A stretch of 64,000 nt of DNA from Triplophysa rosa. Taxonomy: Eukaryota; Chordata; Actinopteri; Cypriniformes; Nemacheilidae. Where the stretch lies: contig NC_079899.1 in NCBI RefSeq assembly GCF_024868665.1, positions 23,987,572 to 24,051,571 of the forward strand. Reading direction: 5' to 3'. Shown here piece after piece: positions 36,961 through 48,235 of this stretch. Both the position numbers and the translations under genes were made by a program. The notes under the pieces are model-generated. The model had not been told where the DNA came from. It saw only the letters and a list, made by a program, of their open reading frames with translations, and made no database searches. The first letter of the stretch is position 1. Every line of letters begins with the position of its first letter.

Positions 36961-37586
36961 GGTCACCGAAATGAGTTAAAAAGAACATTCATGTACAGTT
37001 AGAACGTCTCTTTCACTGCGACCTGCCGAGATTATGATTCCGGGGCAGCGCACTGCATTTGTCTTCATTTTGTCAGACTGTCTTCATGTCTTATTATTAG
37101 TGGCTGTCAGAGCATAGAGAGGAGGGTGGGACGCAGGGGCGCGCTTGGTTACACACACACACACAGGCTGAAGGAGAATACATGAAGCTCCTTCGTTTTA
37201 CCCCGGACCCACCCTAGCCAGACTCAGATGCCCTTTTTAGATATCCCATAATCCTCCAGTCACACGCTGAAGGTCAACGTAACCCGGGCGCTGCGATGAT
37301 TCCGCCCGATTGTGGCCACTCCCCTTGGAAACAGTCATCCATTTTTTATGGCCTGCGAGAAATGCCTTGGATGCGCGATTCGCTAGCGCCCTCACAGACA
37401 AATAAAGCGTATGGCTGAGTAACAGCATGGAATATTTACTCACTATATTCTCTCCCCGTGCGTCCAGCCCGCGAGCTGCGCGTACAGCGTGTTTGGCGTG
37501 CGGTTTGTGCTGTTACTTATGCAGGCGGGCGGCGGGTGAATAATGACTGCACGCCTGCGACACAGAGTCGATTCCAGCACTCAGGT
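36961..37586. promoter_or_regulatory. candidate CpG-rich block
   Basis: Unique CpG-containing sequence (CGGGGCAGCGCACTGC; CCCGCGAGCTGCGCGTAC; GGCGGGCGGCGGGTGAA). It could be a small CpG island. No exon recognised. Confidence 0.25.

Positions 37587-37614
<28 letters not shown>
37587..37614. repeat. (GA)n microsatellite
   Basis: Uninterrupted GA run of about fourteen units. Confidence 0.94.
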
Positions 37615-37617
<3 letters not shown>

Positions 37618-38300
37618 CTACAGCTGTTACATAAGGACAACACGATTCAATGAGCACAACGCAGCCAAACGCACACATTATAATAAATAACTAAATGTAA
37701 ATATTTAGCATGGAATCAGAACTGAAAACTGCACAACAGATGTTGGTTAATAAACATTGTTTTTGAGCCAAAGGAAATGTCTGGGAAACATTCATATAAA
37801 TCCGCTCGGTTTAACAGCGTTACGTAATGCAATGACATTTATACGTTTACAGTAAGCGTGGCTTAAAATCACTTTAGGAACTATTACTGTACAGCAAACA
37901 AGCCTATTGGCAGATAAAACGACTATTTATAACTTGAAAATTGTGTACTGTGCAAATACTGCATTTCTAAACGAGCAACATTTACTTAACCATTAGCGAT
38001 GAAGAGCAAGAAAGCACATTTTTGGTAAATGAAATGTCAAAATTGGCACAGTGAGTTATCGAACAATGAGGCTCCTTTATTACAGACCAGACTGAAGAGA
38101 GAGAGAGAGTCTGCCATTAGATCATAAAATCAAGCCCCAGGGAAATTCTGAGTCACTACAGCAACGGCCACGCTTACTACCGGCCCGACTAAAAGACAGA
38201 ATGAGAGAGACTGACATACAGAACAGAACTCAAAGACATCTACTTATACCACGGCCCTTTGACTATACATGTATCTTAACCTGGTGACTAGAAACAAAAG

Positions 38301-38680
38301 AGCTTTAACTAAAACTATAAACAGCGGCTTGTTATTCTCAGGTTTAAACCGAAGCCTTGCTGTTTAAAGATCCGCACATGCGACGAGACCCCGGCGATAA
38401 AGCAATAAAAGCTCTTTCTGCTGCTTGGATCGGCACAGCCGCAATCAAACGCAATTAAAGCAGAGCATTCCGGCCGCCCGACCCGACGGGAGTCGCCCAT
38501 TCCGCCTCTAACAAGATCGAGATACTTCCACTTTACAGCTTCTGATGACAAACTCAGAGTGCTATAAAACAGCATGCTAAAAACCTCCGCTAGACTCGAC
38601 CACTGCAGGCCAAATCCTGTCCGTTCTTCTGTGCGCTGTTTAACACCGCTCACATCTACCTTATACTTCTCTGGCTGTAC
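38301..38680. promoter_or_regulatory. candidate noncoding block
   Basis: Unique sequence including CGCAATCAAACGCAATTAAAG and CCGGCCGCCCGACCCGACG. A 112-codon minus-strand frame has no recognisable motif. Confidence 0.22.
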
Positions 38681-39143
38681 TGACGCATTTATTTCTGTTT
38701 ATTCTTGTTGGAACTGCATATATTGGAATATAAAGTATATACACACTAAATTCATTGATTGCAATAATTGTATGCACACCCTCACACAAACGTTCACACA
38801 CACACCGTCTCTCTCGCACACACTCACAGAAGGTTTTCATGTTTATGGGGACTTTTATAAACATAATGACTTACAGTATACTTTACTACATACACACAGC
38901 ATATTTTATATAATAATTGTATTTATTAATTATTTATTTAACTATTATATTTACACTTTATAATATAAATTTAATTAACATTTAATTAAAACAAATGTAT
39001 TTATTTATAAATAAATAAAATGGAATATATTATATTTATTTGGTATTAAAGTAAGAATATATTAAGTTTATTATACTTTAGACAAGTCTGGGGTGACGTT
39101 TAGTCCCCCCTGAACAGACCGGATTTATTTATACATTAATATA

Positions 39144-39170
39144 TTGATGATAATAATAATAATAATACAT
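39144..39170. repeat. (TGA)(TAA)n trinucleotide repeat
   Basis: GATGATAATAATAATAATAA in an AT-rich block that spans 38880-39240. Confidence 0.85.
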
Positions 39171-39284
39171 ATCATTATTACAAAAATTATGTGTATAATG
39201 TATTACAAACTAAATAAATCAAATAAAAATAAACAAACAAATATTGCTGCCTTGGTGGTGCCATTTCTTATCTGTTGTCTTATT

Positions 39285-39375
39285 TATGGGTCAGTAGTTC
39301 GACTCCCAGAGAGTTCCACAGAGTTAAACAAAAGAGTTAGATAAAAGCATCTGCCAACGGCATGAAAAGAAATAT
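39285..39375 (+). mobile_element. SINE fragment: B box and 3' tail
   Basis: GGTCAGTAGTTCGACTCCCA keeps the tRNA B-box form (GTTCGACTCC). GTTAGATAAAAGCATCTGCC is the tail motif also seen at 54145. The A-box part is missing. Confidence 0.65.
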
Positions 39376-39519
39376 AATACCATAGTAGATTTAACAGTGA
39401 TGATTATAAAAAATAACACTTCAAATATCTCACATGCAGATTCATTATTCAGCTTTGATAATCAATGCACTGTTTACTGACAAATCAAGCTCATTCTTTC
39501 ATGTATCACTCCCTCTGAG

Positions 39520-40310
39520 CTTAATCTCTCTTTAATGTTTCTAATCTTGCATTAGCGTTCATTTTTAATACTCCAAAGGAAAATATCACACGACTACAAC
39601 GGTGGGACATTCGCTGGATTAGCACCTGCCGCAGCATGGACCACACATCTCCATCCGCTGTGAATACAGAATGACAACGCTCGAACATCTCCCAGTTCAC
39701 GCTAGGGTTTAGTGTATCATAAATGTATATGTCAGCTCAATAATGTTCAGCGGATACGCCATAACCCGCTGGTATTGTGTTCATGTGATCTCTTGACAAG
39801 CTGTTAAAACAGTACACGGGGCATTAATCTTGTTTACAAGAGCGCTATTGTGCACACCGATGTGTCTGCGGCAGGTGACGACACGGAGCTTCCGCTCTCC
39901 TGTTTTTCTTTACAGTGAAGTCATTCATTAATCCAGAGCTCACAAGTTATAATGAAATTATTCAATGGGATCAAATTCCTTTGGCGCGACACGATGAGGA
40001 AGACAGAATTGAGAGGATTAATTTCCACAGTCGGATTTGCGCTCGCTGTTTGGAGATGAAGGTTTGCATTTCTCCCCCCTTGTCATTAGAAAGTCAGACA
40101 GATGCGTCTGCTCGAACGGCACATCTACAGCGCAAACGAAACCGTCTGCGGAGCTCTCGGTGCGGATCGCAATGGGAAACTTTGTGAAGGAGACAGGTTT
40201 GTTGACTACATTCTGACCATCCCAGCTCAGGCAATTCCATCCCCAACCAAGAGCAAAGACGGACTACTTGTCACATTAATGCTAAATTTACGCTAAACTT
40301 CCATCACATG
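39520..40310. promoter_or_regulatory. candidate conserved noncoding block
   Basis: Unique sequence with AAGTCATTCATTAATCCAG, ATAATGAAATTATTCAATGG and GAGAGGATTAATTTCCACAG (OTX-like GGATTA plus homeodomain cores). The 90-codon frame at 39915-40187 lacks splice context. Confidence 0.3.
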
Positions 40311-40519
40311 ACGGCAGTTTGAAGTTATAGCTGCACTCAGTTACATTATGCCATTACTATTTTCCCTGCTTATAACATTCCTCTGTTGTCTGATATCCAT
40401 CACAAAATTAGACCTAAACGGTTTCAACACATGAAATTTTCTAAATCACAACTAATAAGCTCTCCATATCCTTCATAAACATTTACTCAGTAACTTTTAA
40501 TCAAAGTCAGTGAGTGCAG

Positions 40520-40827
40520 CAGTGACGCGTCAGAGGAGACCTGGCCCTCCCGGCTGAGACTGGTTTCTCCCGAGGTTTGTGTCTCCAGTTATTTATCATT
40601 GGGGTTTAGGTTCCTCGCCACAGGGCTGTGTTGGCTTGCTCACCGGGAGACTGCTTTTATTAAATATTATTTATTAGAATGATCTTGCTTGTTCTATAAA
40701 CACCATGCACTGTGCTGTGTTTGACCTTTTCTGCGTTTTTCTGTTTTTCTCCTGTAAAGCTGCTTTGGAACAATGCACATTGTGAAAAGCGCTATATAAA
40801 TAAAATTGAATTGAATTGAATTGAACT
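40520..40827 (+). mobile_element. 3' end of a non-LTR retroposon with (TTGAA)n tail
   Basis: Contains CTGGTTTCTCCCGAGG, GGTTCCTCGCCACAGGGC, AAAGCTGCTTTGGAACAATG and GAAAAGCGCTATATAAATAA, followed by TTGAATTGAATTGAATTGAA. I recall this as a common 3' tail of cyprinid LINE (L2/CR1-like) copies. It is 5'-truncated with no coding frame. Confidence 0.75.
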
Positions 40828-41912
40828 ACACCAGACCATTCAAATACTATGGTCCATTACTATGCTAATCTTAACAGCACAATTCAAAGCGTAATGAAAT
40901 TACCATCTGACGCCATCACTCTACCACGCCTCTACCAATACAATGAAAAGATGGCAAATGGCACACGCAGAGAGGACTTCTGCCGTGGGAAATATTGTTT
41001 CTAATGCCAGGCTGGTTTTGAAGGGGGGGGTGGAGAAGGGGACAGGGGACGGGGGGTAGTTCAGCCGTCAGAAGATTGAAAAATCGGCGGAGGGATAAAT
41101 GTGTTCGGCTGTGAGCGTCTATATCATGAGAATGTTTCATCGGTGATGAATAGGCATCACACTCCACATACTGTAACATTAATCTATACATTATATACCA
41201 ACATTAGAAACAGATTAATCTTACATTTCACATACTGTACTGTAATATATGTAGGCTGGGGTCTAAATCTAAAACGTATAACTTACTCGTATAAAACGTA
41301 TAGTACTTACTTACTAATTTGTTAGTACCGTGATATTATTTGAAGTGCTGTACCGTCTTTGTAAGAACTAAACAAATTTTAAAATGTAAAATAACGTTGC
41401 CTACTAAAACATGTGCTTAATTTGAATCTCTCGCACAATTAAGATGCTTTCAAATATTGATCTAAATACTGAAACAAACTGGAGTTACACATTCGAAATG
41501 TGTTGTATGACTCACTGTTTTTGACTCATAAAGAGATGCACGCTGGTGTAATATAATAGAGACAACAGTTCTGATGTAATTAAAGCACTTAAACACACAC
41601 ACAACAGCGCAGAGAGGAAAGACACGACTCAGACAAAACAACTGCCAGCGCATTTAAATGATCATATAAAAGTATGCAGTAGACCATAGGAACATAGTCG
41701 AGTACTGAAATGAGAGAGGGGGGAAATGAGAGATTAACAAAAGCTAAAGAGGCAGCTGTAGAGAGCAGAATACAAAAGAAAATGAAGCGCAGAATCCTGT
41801 TGCTGAAGGACCGATGTTTTCATTTGCTTTTGGGGGTGAGAAATGAGAAAGAGAGGCAGGATAGAAATCATGACAAATTTCAATTTGGATTTCGGTTCAT
41901 TTTCTGGGTCCT
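40828..41912. other. intron sequence with G-tract cluster
   Basis: Nothing besides the G-rich cluster at 41023 and AT-rich sequence. Confidence 0.55.
41023..41056 (+). other. G-quadruplex-type G-tract cluster
   Basis: Four runs, GGGGGGGG, GGGG, GGGG and GGGGGG, are separated by loops of 7, 3 and 2 bases on the plus strand. This fits the usual quadruplex pattern. npas3 is transcribed from the minus strand, so the G-rich strand is the non-template complement of the C-rich RNA. Confidence 0.6.
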
Positions 41913-42258
41913 TAGGGATACTGCACCCAAAAATGAAACTTCTTTCATGAATTAGCTTTAAATTATTCCAAACCTGTATACATGTATTTTTTCTGTTGAA
42001 CACAAAGAAAGATGTTTAGAGATTCCTTCTCAAAAAATGGTGGTCAAAGGTTCCCCAGAACTGTTTGTTTTCCTAAATTCTTTAAAAAATCTTATTTTGT
42101 GTTTAACAGAACAAAAGAATACAATATGTTTTTCTACTATGGTAGTCAATGGAAATCTCAGTTGCTAACATTCACCCAAATATCTTATTTTGTGTTTAAC
42201 AGAACAAAGAAATGTGTACAGGTTTGAACAACTTGAGGATGAGTAATTCATGATTCAG
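41913..42258. mobile_element. diverged palindromic MITE
   Basis: TTAGGGATACTGCACCCAAA at the left. The body contains TTCTGTTGAACACAAAG, ACTATGGTAGTCAATGG and GTGTACAGGTTTGAACAACT. The right terminus is degraded. Confidence 0.75.
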
Positions 42259-42589
42259 TGAATTCAAACATTGGAAAATTGACGTCTTCACCCATAATTC
42301 AAATATATTATTGAAGAAGTATTGAAGATTTTGTATGCATGTTGTGTTAACTGAAGCTCAGCTTTGAATTTTAGAAAGCTTGGAAAAAAGCTGAATATTG
42401 TACAGATATGCTGTCCGGACATGACTTTTTGCCATTACTCTAGTTATTTCATTGTAAAGTTAAAGAAACAACATAACAAGCAAGTTTTTTGTTCCATCCA
42501 AAATGAAAGAATGCAGTAGATTTGCTGTCATGAAAATGACCTGGTTCTAGTATTTAAAAAAACCAGACTAGAGAGAGGCAAACACTGAG

Positions 42590-43190
42590 AGCGTGTTGAG
42601 GAAGTGTCTCTTTAGGGAAAGGTGCCCGGCGTCCGTCTGCAGGCCTGTTGAAATTCTGCAGGTATTTCAAGGTTGTTATCTATTTCAGATCAACAGTGTG
42701 GGTCAGGGTTCACGGCTGCCCGCGTTCCCCAATCCTCGGCAGACCCGTGATTGACAGCAATCAGCATCTCGCCGGCATCACTCGAGAGACAGAGTGAGGG
42801 TCAAGGCAGCGGGCGATTTGGTCTGTCATTTTTAATTATCCAAATGATATTCACAGACAAAACCTCTCCCATCCATCAGGGCAGAGCATTACCATAGACA
42901 ATGTTTGTTTAAAGACCGACCTATAAAATCAAACAATTATGAATGCAGACAAGTCTTGCTATTGACTGCATAAATAATAAGGGTGGATCTATTCCCCCCC
43001 TCCGCCTTCTCCCTGTCCAAATTCCCACCGCTAATGAACCAGAAGGGCTGCGCGGGAAATGGATGGCGGATCATCAAAATTCCCCACTGTGCGCTACCCA
43101 TTGACCTTTTTTTTCACCGAGAACCTTTGGTGACGCCCGGTCAAGCTTTATTGACAGAGTTTGAGCTGAAAGTAAAGGGCTACTGAACAC
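42590..43190. promoter_or_regulatory. candidate conserved noncoding block
   Basis: ATTGACAGCAATCAGCATC, TGTCATTTTTAATTATCCAA and ACAATTATGAATGCAGAC in unique sequence between two repeats, with a pyrimidine-rich CCCCCCCTCCGCCTTCTCCC. Confidence 0.28.
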
Positions 43191-43402
43191 AGACAACACC
43201 ATTTGTGCATTAAGACGTGACATCGGTGCATTAGCATGTATAGGCATGTTTCGCCGCTTTATACAAAATTCACATGTGTGTGATGTTACCGTCCGATCGC
43301 AAGACTTCTGGGAAAGTTGCGAGGCCGCACCCATCGCGAGGGTCTCGTGGGGGTCTTGTGTCCGGTCATTGGCTGTTCAACGTTAACTGAGAATATCTGT
43401 TC

Positions 43403-43545
43403 CACCTGCCACATGTGCTTAGGTTGTACCTGCGACCAGAAAACACCTGCCACACAATGACAGGAACTCAGAACACACCTGCACACATCTGCCACCTGCA
43501 CGCACAGGTGCCACCTGCTCCCATCTGCCTGCCACTTCTCACCTG
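43403..43545. promoter_or_regulatory. cluster of seven CACCTG/CAGGTG E2-boxes
   Basis: CACCTG occurs at 43403, 43444, 43476, 43493, 43512 and 43540, and CAGGTG at 43505, all within 143 bp. This hexamer is the core site of ZEB and SNAI repressors and of some bHLH activators. Several sit in CCACCTGC units, so a degenerate short tandem origin is possible. Confidence 0.45.
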
Positions 43546-43704
43546 CACCCAACAGATTCGAACACATGCAAAATGTGCACGGAGAACAAAAGAATTGGTA
43601 AAACTTGTTGTGTCATACAGATAAACAGTGAGAGCATCCAGAACAATCCATTATGTTTTATTATTTAATTTATAATTATAAAGACATTTAAAATTGTACT
43701 AAAT

Positions 43705-43915
43705 TTAAAGGGATAGTTCATCTAAAATTCTTTCATCATTTACTCACGCTCATGTCATTCCAAACCTGTATGACATTCTTTCGTCTGCAGAACATAAAGG
43801 AAGATATTTTAAAGAACGTTGCTAACCAAACAACATTGGACCCTATTGACTTCCATTGGGTGAAGGTAAATAAATGATAACATCATTTTTATTTTTGCGT
43901 GATCTATCCCTTTAA
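43705..43915. mobile_element. TTAA-bounded MITE with an internal deletion
   Basis: Both ends are present (TTAAAGGGATAGTTCATC and GATCTATCCCTTTAA). The right half jumps from TTGACTTCCATTGGG to the terminal AAATGATAACATCATTTTTA, so the mirrored TCTTC block is deleted. Confidence 0.85.
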
Positions 43916-44832
43916 GAAACATTGTTGTATATACAATACTGGTCATTTAAAAATGCATTATAGTCTTTTAACATTATACTGCAACTGTGTTATTTGTAAT
44001 AGTTTGTAGTTTTTTGTAGTTACTACAACTGCCTATGTAGGCAGCAGACAGCAAGGTAACTCACTAGATTTCGGAACACAGCCTCCGTCTCATACAGACA
44101 GTACTCATCCCGTCAGATACACATCTCACAAACCGTACAGCACCTAGTAAATGAGGTGAGATGAAATTAAGCATTCACGTGCGGACGGCACGAGCAGAAG
44201 CATGCGGCTAACAAGGGAACTGCGTGGCGAGAGGCCCAACGGTGAGAAAAACAGACCAGAGAAGTGCGAAAACTCATTCGTCGTGTTGGTCAGCAGCTGA
44301 ACGAAATGATGTGTCAGGACGCCATCCAACACATGAGATTGAGCCGTGCGCGTGTGTGTTTATGGATATGTAAATGCTGTTCGCATTATGTTATGCAAGC
44401 TAGCGAACCACAACAAGAGAGGCTCTGACATGTTTGCTTTCAACAGCAAATTAGTGAGGGATGGAAAAGCTATGGAGATCTTCCGACAGCCGATGTAAAT
44501 AATGCGGCTAAAAGCACGGAGCGCTGACCTCACACGCGCTCACGCTGTGATCTTCGGCACTCCGTGATGGACATCACAGAAACACATCTGCCTCGCTTTT
44601 TACAAATCTATGTGATGCGAATGCGTGACGGACCTCAACTGATCGGCTCTAGAAACACAGCAGAAAATGAAACATCACTCTTGGGGTGTGTTTTATCAAA
44701 GCGTAGTGAGATCTGACGGTCGCAGATCATCACTAAAATTGCTTCTCTTTTGTATTTTTTAATTTACAGATTTCACTTCAAATTCACAAAATGCCTCAGT
44801 GGTTTTATATTTATACAAAGACAGTCAACAGT

Positions 44833-44945
44833 CTTCAAAACATCTTCTTTTCTACTCTGCAAAAGAAAGAAAGTCATACAGGTATGGAATGACATCAGCG
44901 TGAGTAAATGATACATTTTCATTTTTGGGTGAACTGTCCCTTTAA
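44833..44945. mobile_element. right-half fragment of a palindromic MITE
   Basis: Only the right arm remains: TTCAAAACATCTTCTTTTCT, AAGAAAGTCATACAGG, GAATGACATCAGCGTG and the end GGGTGAACTGTCCCTTTAA. Confidence 0.82.
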
Positions 44946-45523
44946 GAGTTAAAGTTTCGATGTCTGTTTAGGAAGAGCATGCACTCAATATTTCTGATGT
45001 ACAAGCTACACAGTTCTGTATATTATTATTGCTTTCTTTAAGGAGCATTTTGGGAAAAGACGTCTTTAAAAATAATAATGAGCTATACACAATGACTCCG
45101 GTATAATTATTACAGCACATTAAAGAGCCGCTATCACAGGAATAATCCAGTGAAATAAAAGGCTGTGTGCTGATCTGTTAAGCATGCTCATGGGTCTCGT
45201 GTACTGCACAACACTGAGCTTGTTAAGAAAAGTTATTTATGTGCTGGATGATGTTATGATAAAAAGACATTTAAAGGAATTATTAAGAACAGCATCACAC
45301 TCATGCAAATCTGTATCACTATATTAGTTATACAAACTTATTGATATCTCACTGATGTCGCATCAGGTTAAAAGTAGATGCTTTGGCAAATCGAGACTTT
45401 TTGGCTAGTAAGGGACAACCCTAAATAAATGTCCTTAAAAGTTAATTTATTAGTGTGTCACTACATTTTCAAAAATGGGGTCTTGGAGTATAGCCAAACC
45501 CACACAGACAGACAGACGCAGTC

Positions 45524-45549
45524 TCTCACACACACACACACGCACACAG
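45524..45549. repeat. short (CA)n microsatellite
   Basis: CACACACACACACACACGCACACA. Confidence 0.9.
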
Positions 45550-45634
45550 ATTGACAGGTGGGTGGGACAGACATTACTAGACTGTTTAGTCTGGCAAAAA
45601 CAAAGCACTACGCCTGTCTCAAAATTCCCCTTAT

Positions 45635-46560
45635 TTAAAGGGATAGTTCACCCAAAAATGAAAATTCTGTCATCATTTATTCACCCTCATGTCGTTCTAA
45701 ACCTGTATATGACGTTTTCTCTGGGACACAAAATATATAGGGATGCACCGATACCAGTATTGGTATTGGCCCGATAGCAAGCTCATGTACTCGTACTCGT
45801 AATGACACACCGATACCAAAGACCGATACCTCATGTGACATACATTCCGCAATGCGGAAAACGCGGACGGAATCCAGGCATTTCCTAACAAGAAATTAGC
45901 GCTGAACAGCACGTAACAGCTAACGAAATATTCAGATACTGTTTAAATATGTATTCTGCTTGTTTTGCGTTACCGTGTGTGAAAGGACACGAGGACACGA
46001 ACACATAAACAAACACCATTTGCGGCGATCTGTCAAAATAAAAGTCCGGTTAACTTAAACAAACGCTATTTGCGGCATCCCAACCAAATAAAAGTCCGGT
46101 TGACTTGAACAAGTTATAATACACTCACATTTTACCACACCACCCCCCCTTAAATTTTTTATAATTCAACCACAGAGTATATTGTTTACTTTAGTAAACT
46201 GAAGTAAATGTGCTAGTAAAATTGTGCTACTTATAATTATAATAATAAAAAATAGAACTTAATTAAAAAATAGTACTTCAATTTAAGTAGACCTAAAAAC
46301 AAAAGAAAAAAGGAAAATGTACCAGTAAGATACTGGTTTATTAGAATTATTGTACATTATACAGGCATCGGTTATAGGTATCGGTGAGTACCAGAAAAAA
46401 ATATCGGTACTCGTACTCGGTCTTTAAAAAATGGTATCGGTGCATCCCTAAAAATATATTTTGAGAAATGTCGCAGTTTTGTCAGAAAGTCATACAGGTT
46501 TGGAATGACATGAGGATGAGAAAATGAAGATTTTTCATTTTTGGGTGAACTATCCTTTTC
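45635..46560. mobile_element. TTAA-bounded MITE split by a nested hAT element
   Basis: The left arm 45635-45737 (TTAAAGGGATAGTTCACCC...) and the right arm 46451 to about 46559 (AAAATATATTTTGAG...GGGTGAACTATCC) are separated by the 713-bp hAT element at 45738-46450. The right terminus is interrupted in turn by the next hAT-like element at 46560. Confidence 0.88.
45738..46450. mobile_element. non-autonomous hAT element with 8-bp target duplication
   Basis: Terminal repeats are TAGGGATGCACCGATACC... and the mirrored ...GGTATCGGTGCATCCCTA. The 8-bp direct repeat AAAATATA flanks both sides (45730-45737 and 46451-46458), diagnostic of the hAT superfamily. Subterminal GTACTCGTACTCG motifs lie on both sides. 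An internal tandem pair of about 50 bp, with the common core AAATAAAAGTCCGGTT, lies at about 46010-46110. No transposase frame. Confidence 0.93.
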
Positions 46561-47281
46561 AGGGTTTTTCCTGCATAGAGAAATTGGAGGCGGCCGCCTC
46601 CGTCAAATGTCGTGCCGCCTCAGGCTCTCGCCAAAATTATGTCGGGTGTCTTCACAAGAAATGCTGCGTGCATTTAACAGACTGTAATTTGTAACTGCAG
46701 TTGCGACATTACGCCACAGTGGAGGCGCGGTTTCGTTATCAGCACACTGAGGCGCTAAAAAGAGTTGCAGAACAAGAGCTAGAGCTTTCACGCTGTTTGT
46801 TTTGCATCCATGTACGTTTAATTTCTTGAAATTTCTTAAATTAACATGTCGTCCATCATTGTAATGTCTTCAGCTGTGCAGTTGGATCGTTGAATCAGCG
46901 TATACTGTACACAGCGAGTTCGTCAGTGTGAACGCACATTGTTCAGAACGACTCGCACACGAATGACTCATTTGAACCGATTCATTTAAACTATTGAACT
47001 TTTCAGTCACTAGCGAATATAAGAGATCATTGAATCATTTAAAGTGAACCACAGAGAATGAAAGATGTGAATGAGCTTTGCTCATTTAGTAAGATTTAAT
47101 GGTTAATTCAGTTGGCTATTGTGGGCTAACTTAATAATTGTAATTTTCATCTAATTTTATTAGAACTTTTAATAAGTCAAAGTCACTTTGTTTAAGCCAC
47201 TTAAAGGTACGGTAGTACGTGCGTGTGCACAAGATGAGGATGGCACCACCTCCGCCTCATTTTGAGCCAGGAAAAACCCTG
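46560..47281. mobile_element. hAT-like element, CAGGGTTTTTCCTG termini
   Basis: Starts CAGGGTTTTTCCTGC and ends CCAGGAAAAACCCTG, a near-perfect terminal inverted repeat of hAT type. Flanks are CCTTTT and CCTTTA, an imperfect target duplication inside the end of the neighbouring MITE. The interior contains GGAGGCGGCCGCCTCC and repeated GAATGACTCATTTGAACCG / GATTCATTTAAACT motifs. No transposase is seen. Confidence 0.8.
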
Positions 47282-47590
47282 CCTTTAAAAGCATAGTTCT
47301 CACAAAACTGAAAAATTGATGAACATTTATGTTGTTCTCAACTTTCTTTTAAAAATTCTTTATAAAAACAGTGTCTTCAAAATGAAAAGTATGATAAAAG
47401 GGGTATATGCACAAACGTATTCAAACTCGCATCATCCAAAGCTACAGGATAACTTAAATATGATGGAGTAACTAATACTTAGTTACTCCAATTGTGTTTG
47501 ACATCAAACCTGGTGTGACAGGACTTAATGTGTCACATTAAAGCATAAACATGAATGCAAACTGAAAGTTAAAAGACTAAAAGAAAGTCA

Positions 47591-47960
47591 TCCAGGTTTG
47601 GCAAAGCTACAAAAACGAAACTCTTGGACGGGGGCCTGATTCCCTCAAATAACCTGCATGAAGAGAAGGGCTTGACATCTGCAGTATAAGACGGTCGGGA
47701 GGTGATGAACGTCTTGTTTGTGAGTTATTTTTTTCTCTGCCACCTTTCTACCTGATCTCAACGAAGATCCACGGAACCGTGATGGCGATTCCTCTGAACC
47801 GCGCGCGAATCGACCTGGCGATTACAGGCGGTGACAGCTGCACGCAGACGGCCTCAAAGACGCTGCCTCGCTCCTCCTTGATGTTATGCAAATGTAAACA
47901 GCTGTCATTTCTAAAGCCGCCGTCTTTTCGCTTTCCACCGGTGTGAAGATCGAAGGGTTT
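47591..47960. promoter_or_regulatory. candidate conserved noncoding block
   Basis: Unique GC-balanced sequence (GGGCTTGACATCTGCAG; CCGTGATGGCGATTCCTCTG; ATGCAAATGTAAACAGCTG). It contains an octamer-like ATGCAAAT and an E-box. Confidence 0.25.
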
Positions 47961-48192
47961 TCAAAGTGTCTCTGTGTTTTTTTTCTCTTTTAATCCAAAC
48001 CCTATTATCACAAACAACCCAACACAACAAAGCCCACGCTATAAAAACAAACAACGAGAGAGAAAGAAAAGAGAAGAACAAAAGAGACTAAAGTAAACAA
48101 GGAGTTGATGAAAGATTGATAGCAGGAATTTGAAGCCGTGAGACATATTAAGAGATGTTTGGTGTCCTGTCACCCCTACGCTCACCGCAGGT

Positions 48193-48193
<1 letters not shown>

Positions 48194-48231
<38 letters not shown>
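48194..48231. repeat. (CA)n microsatellite
   Basis: About eighteen CA units, followed by AAACATGCACGCACACATAC. Confidence 0.95.

Positions 48232-48235
<4 letters not shown>

Larger units (their letters stand above)
37615..39284. other. intron sequence, strongly AT-rich at the end
   Basis: 38880-39240 is low-complexity AT-rich (TTTATTTATAAATAAATAAA type). The 129-codon plus-strand frame at 38574-38963 is probably chance. Confidence 0.55.
43916..45634. other. intron sequence
   Basis: 44040-44700 is unique and balanced; 44946-45520 is AT-rich. No gene. Confidence 0.5.
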
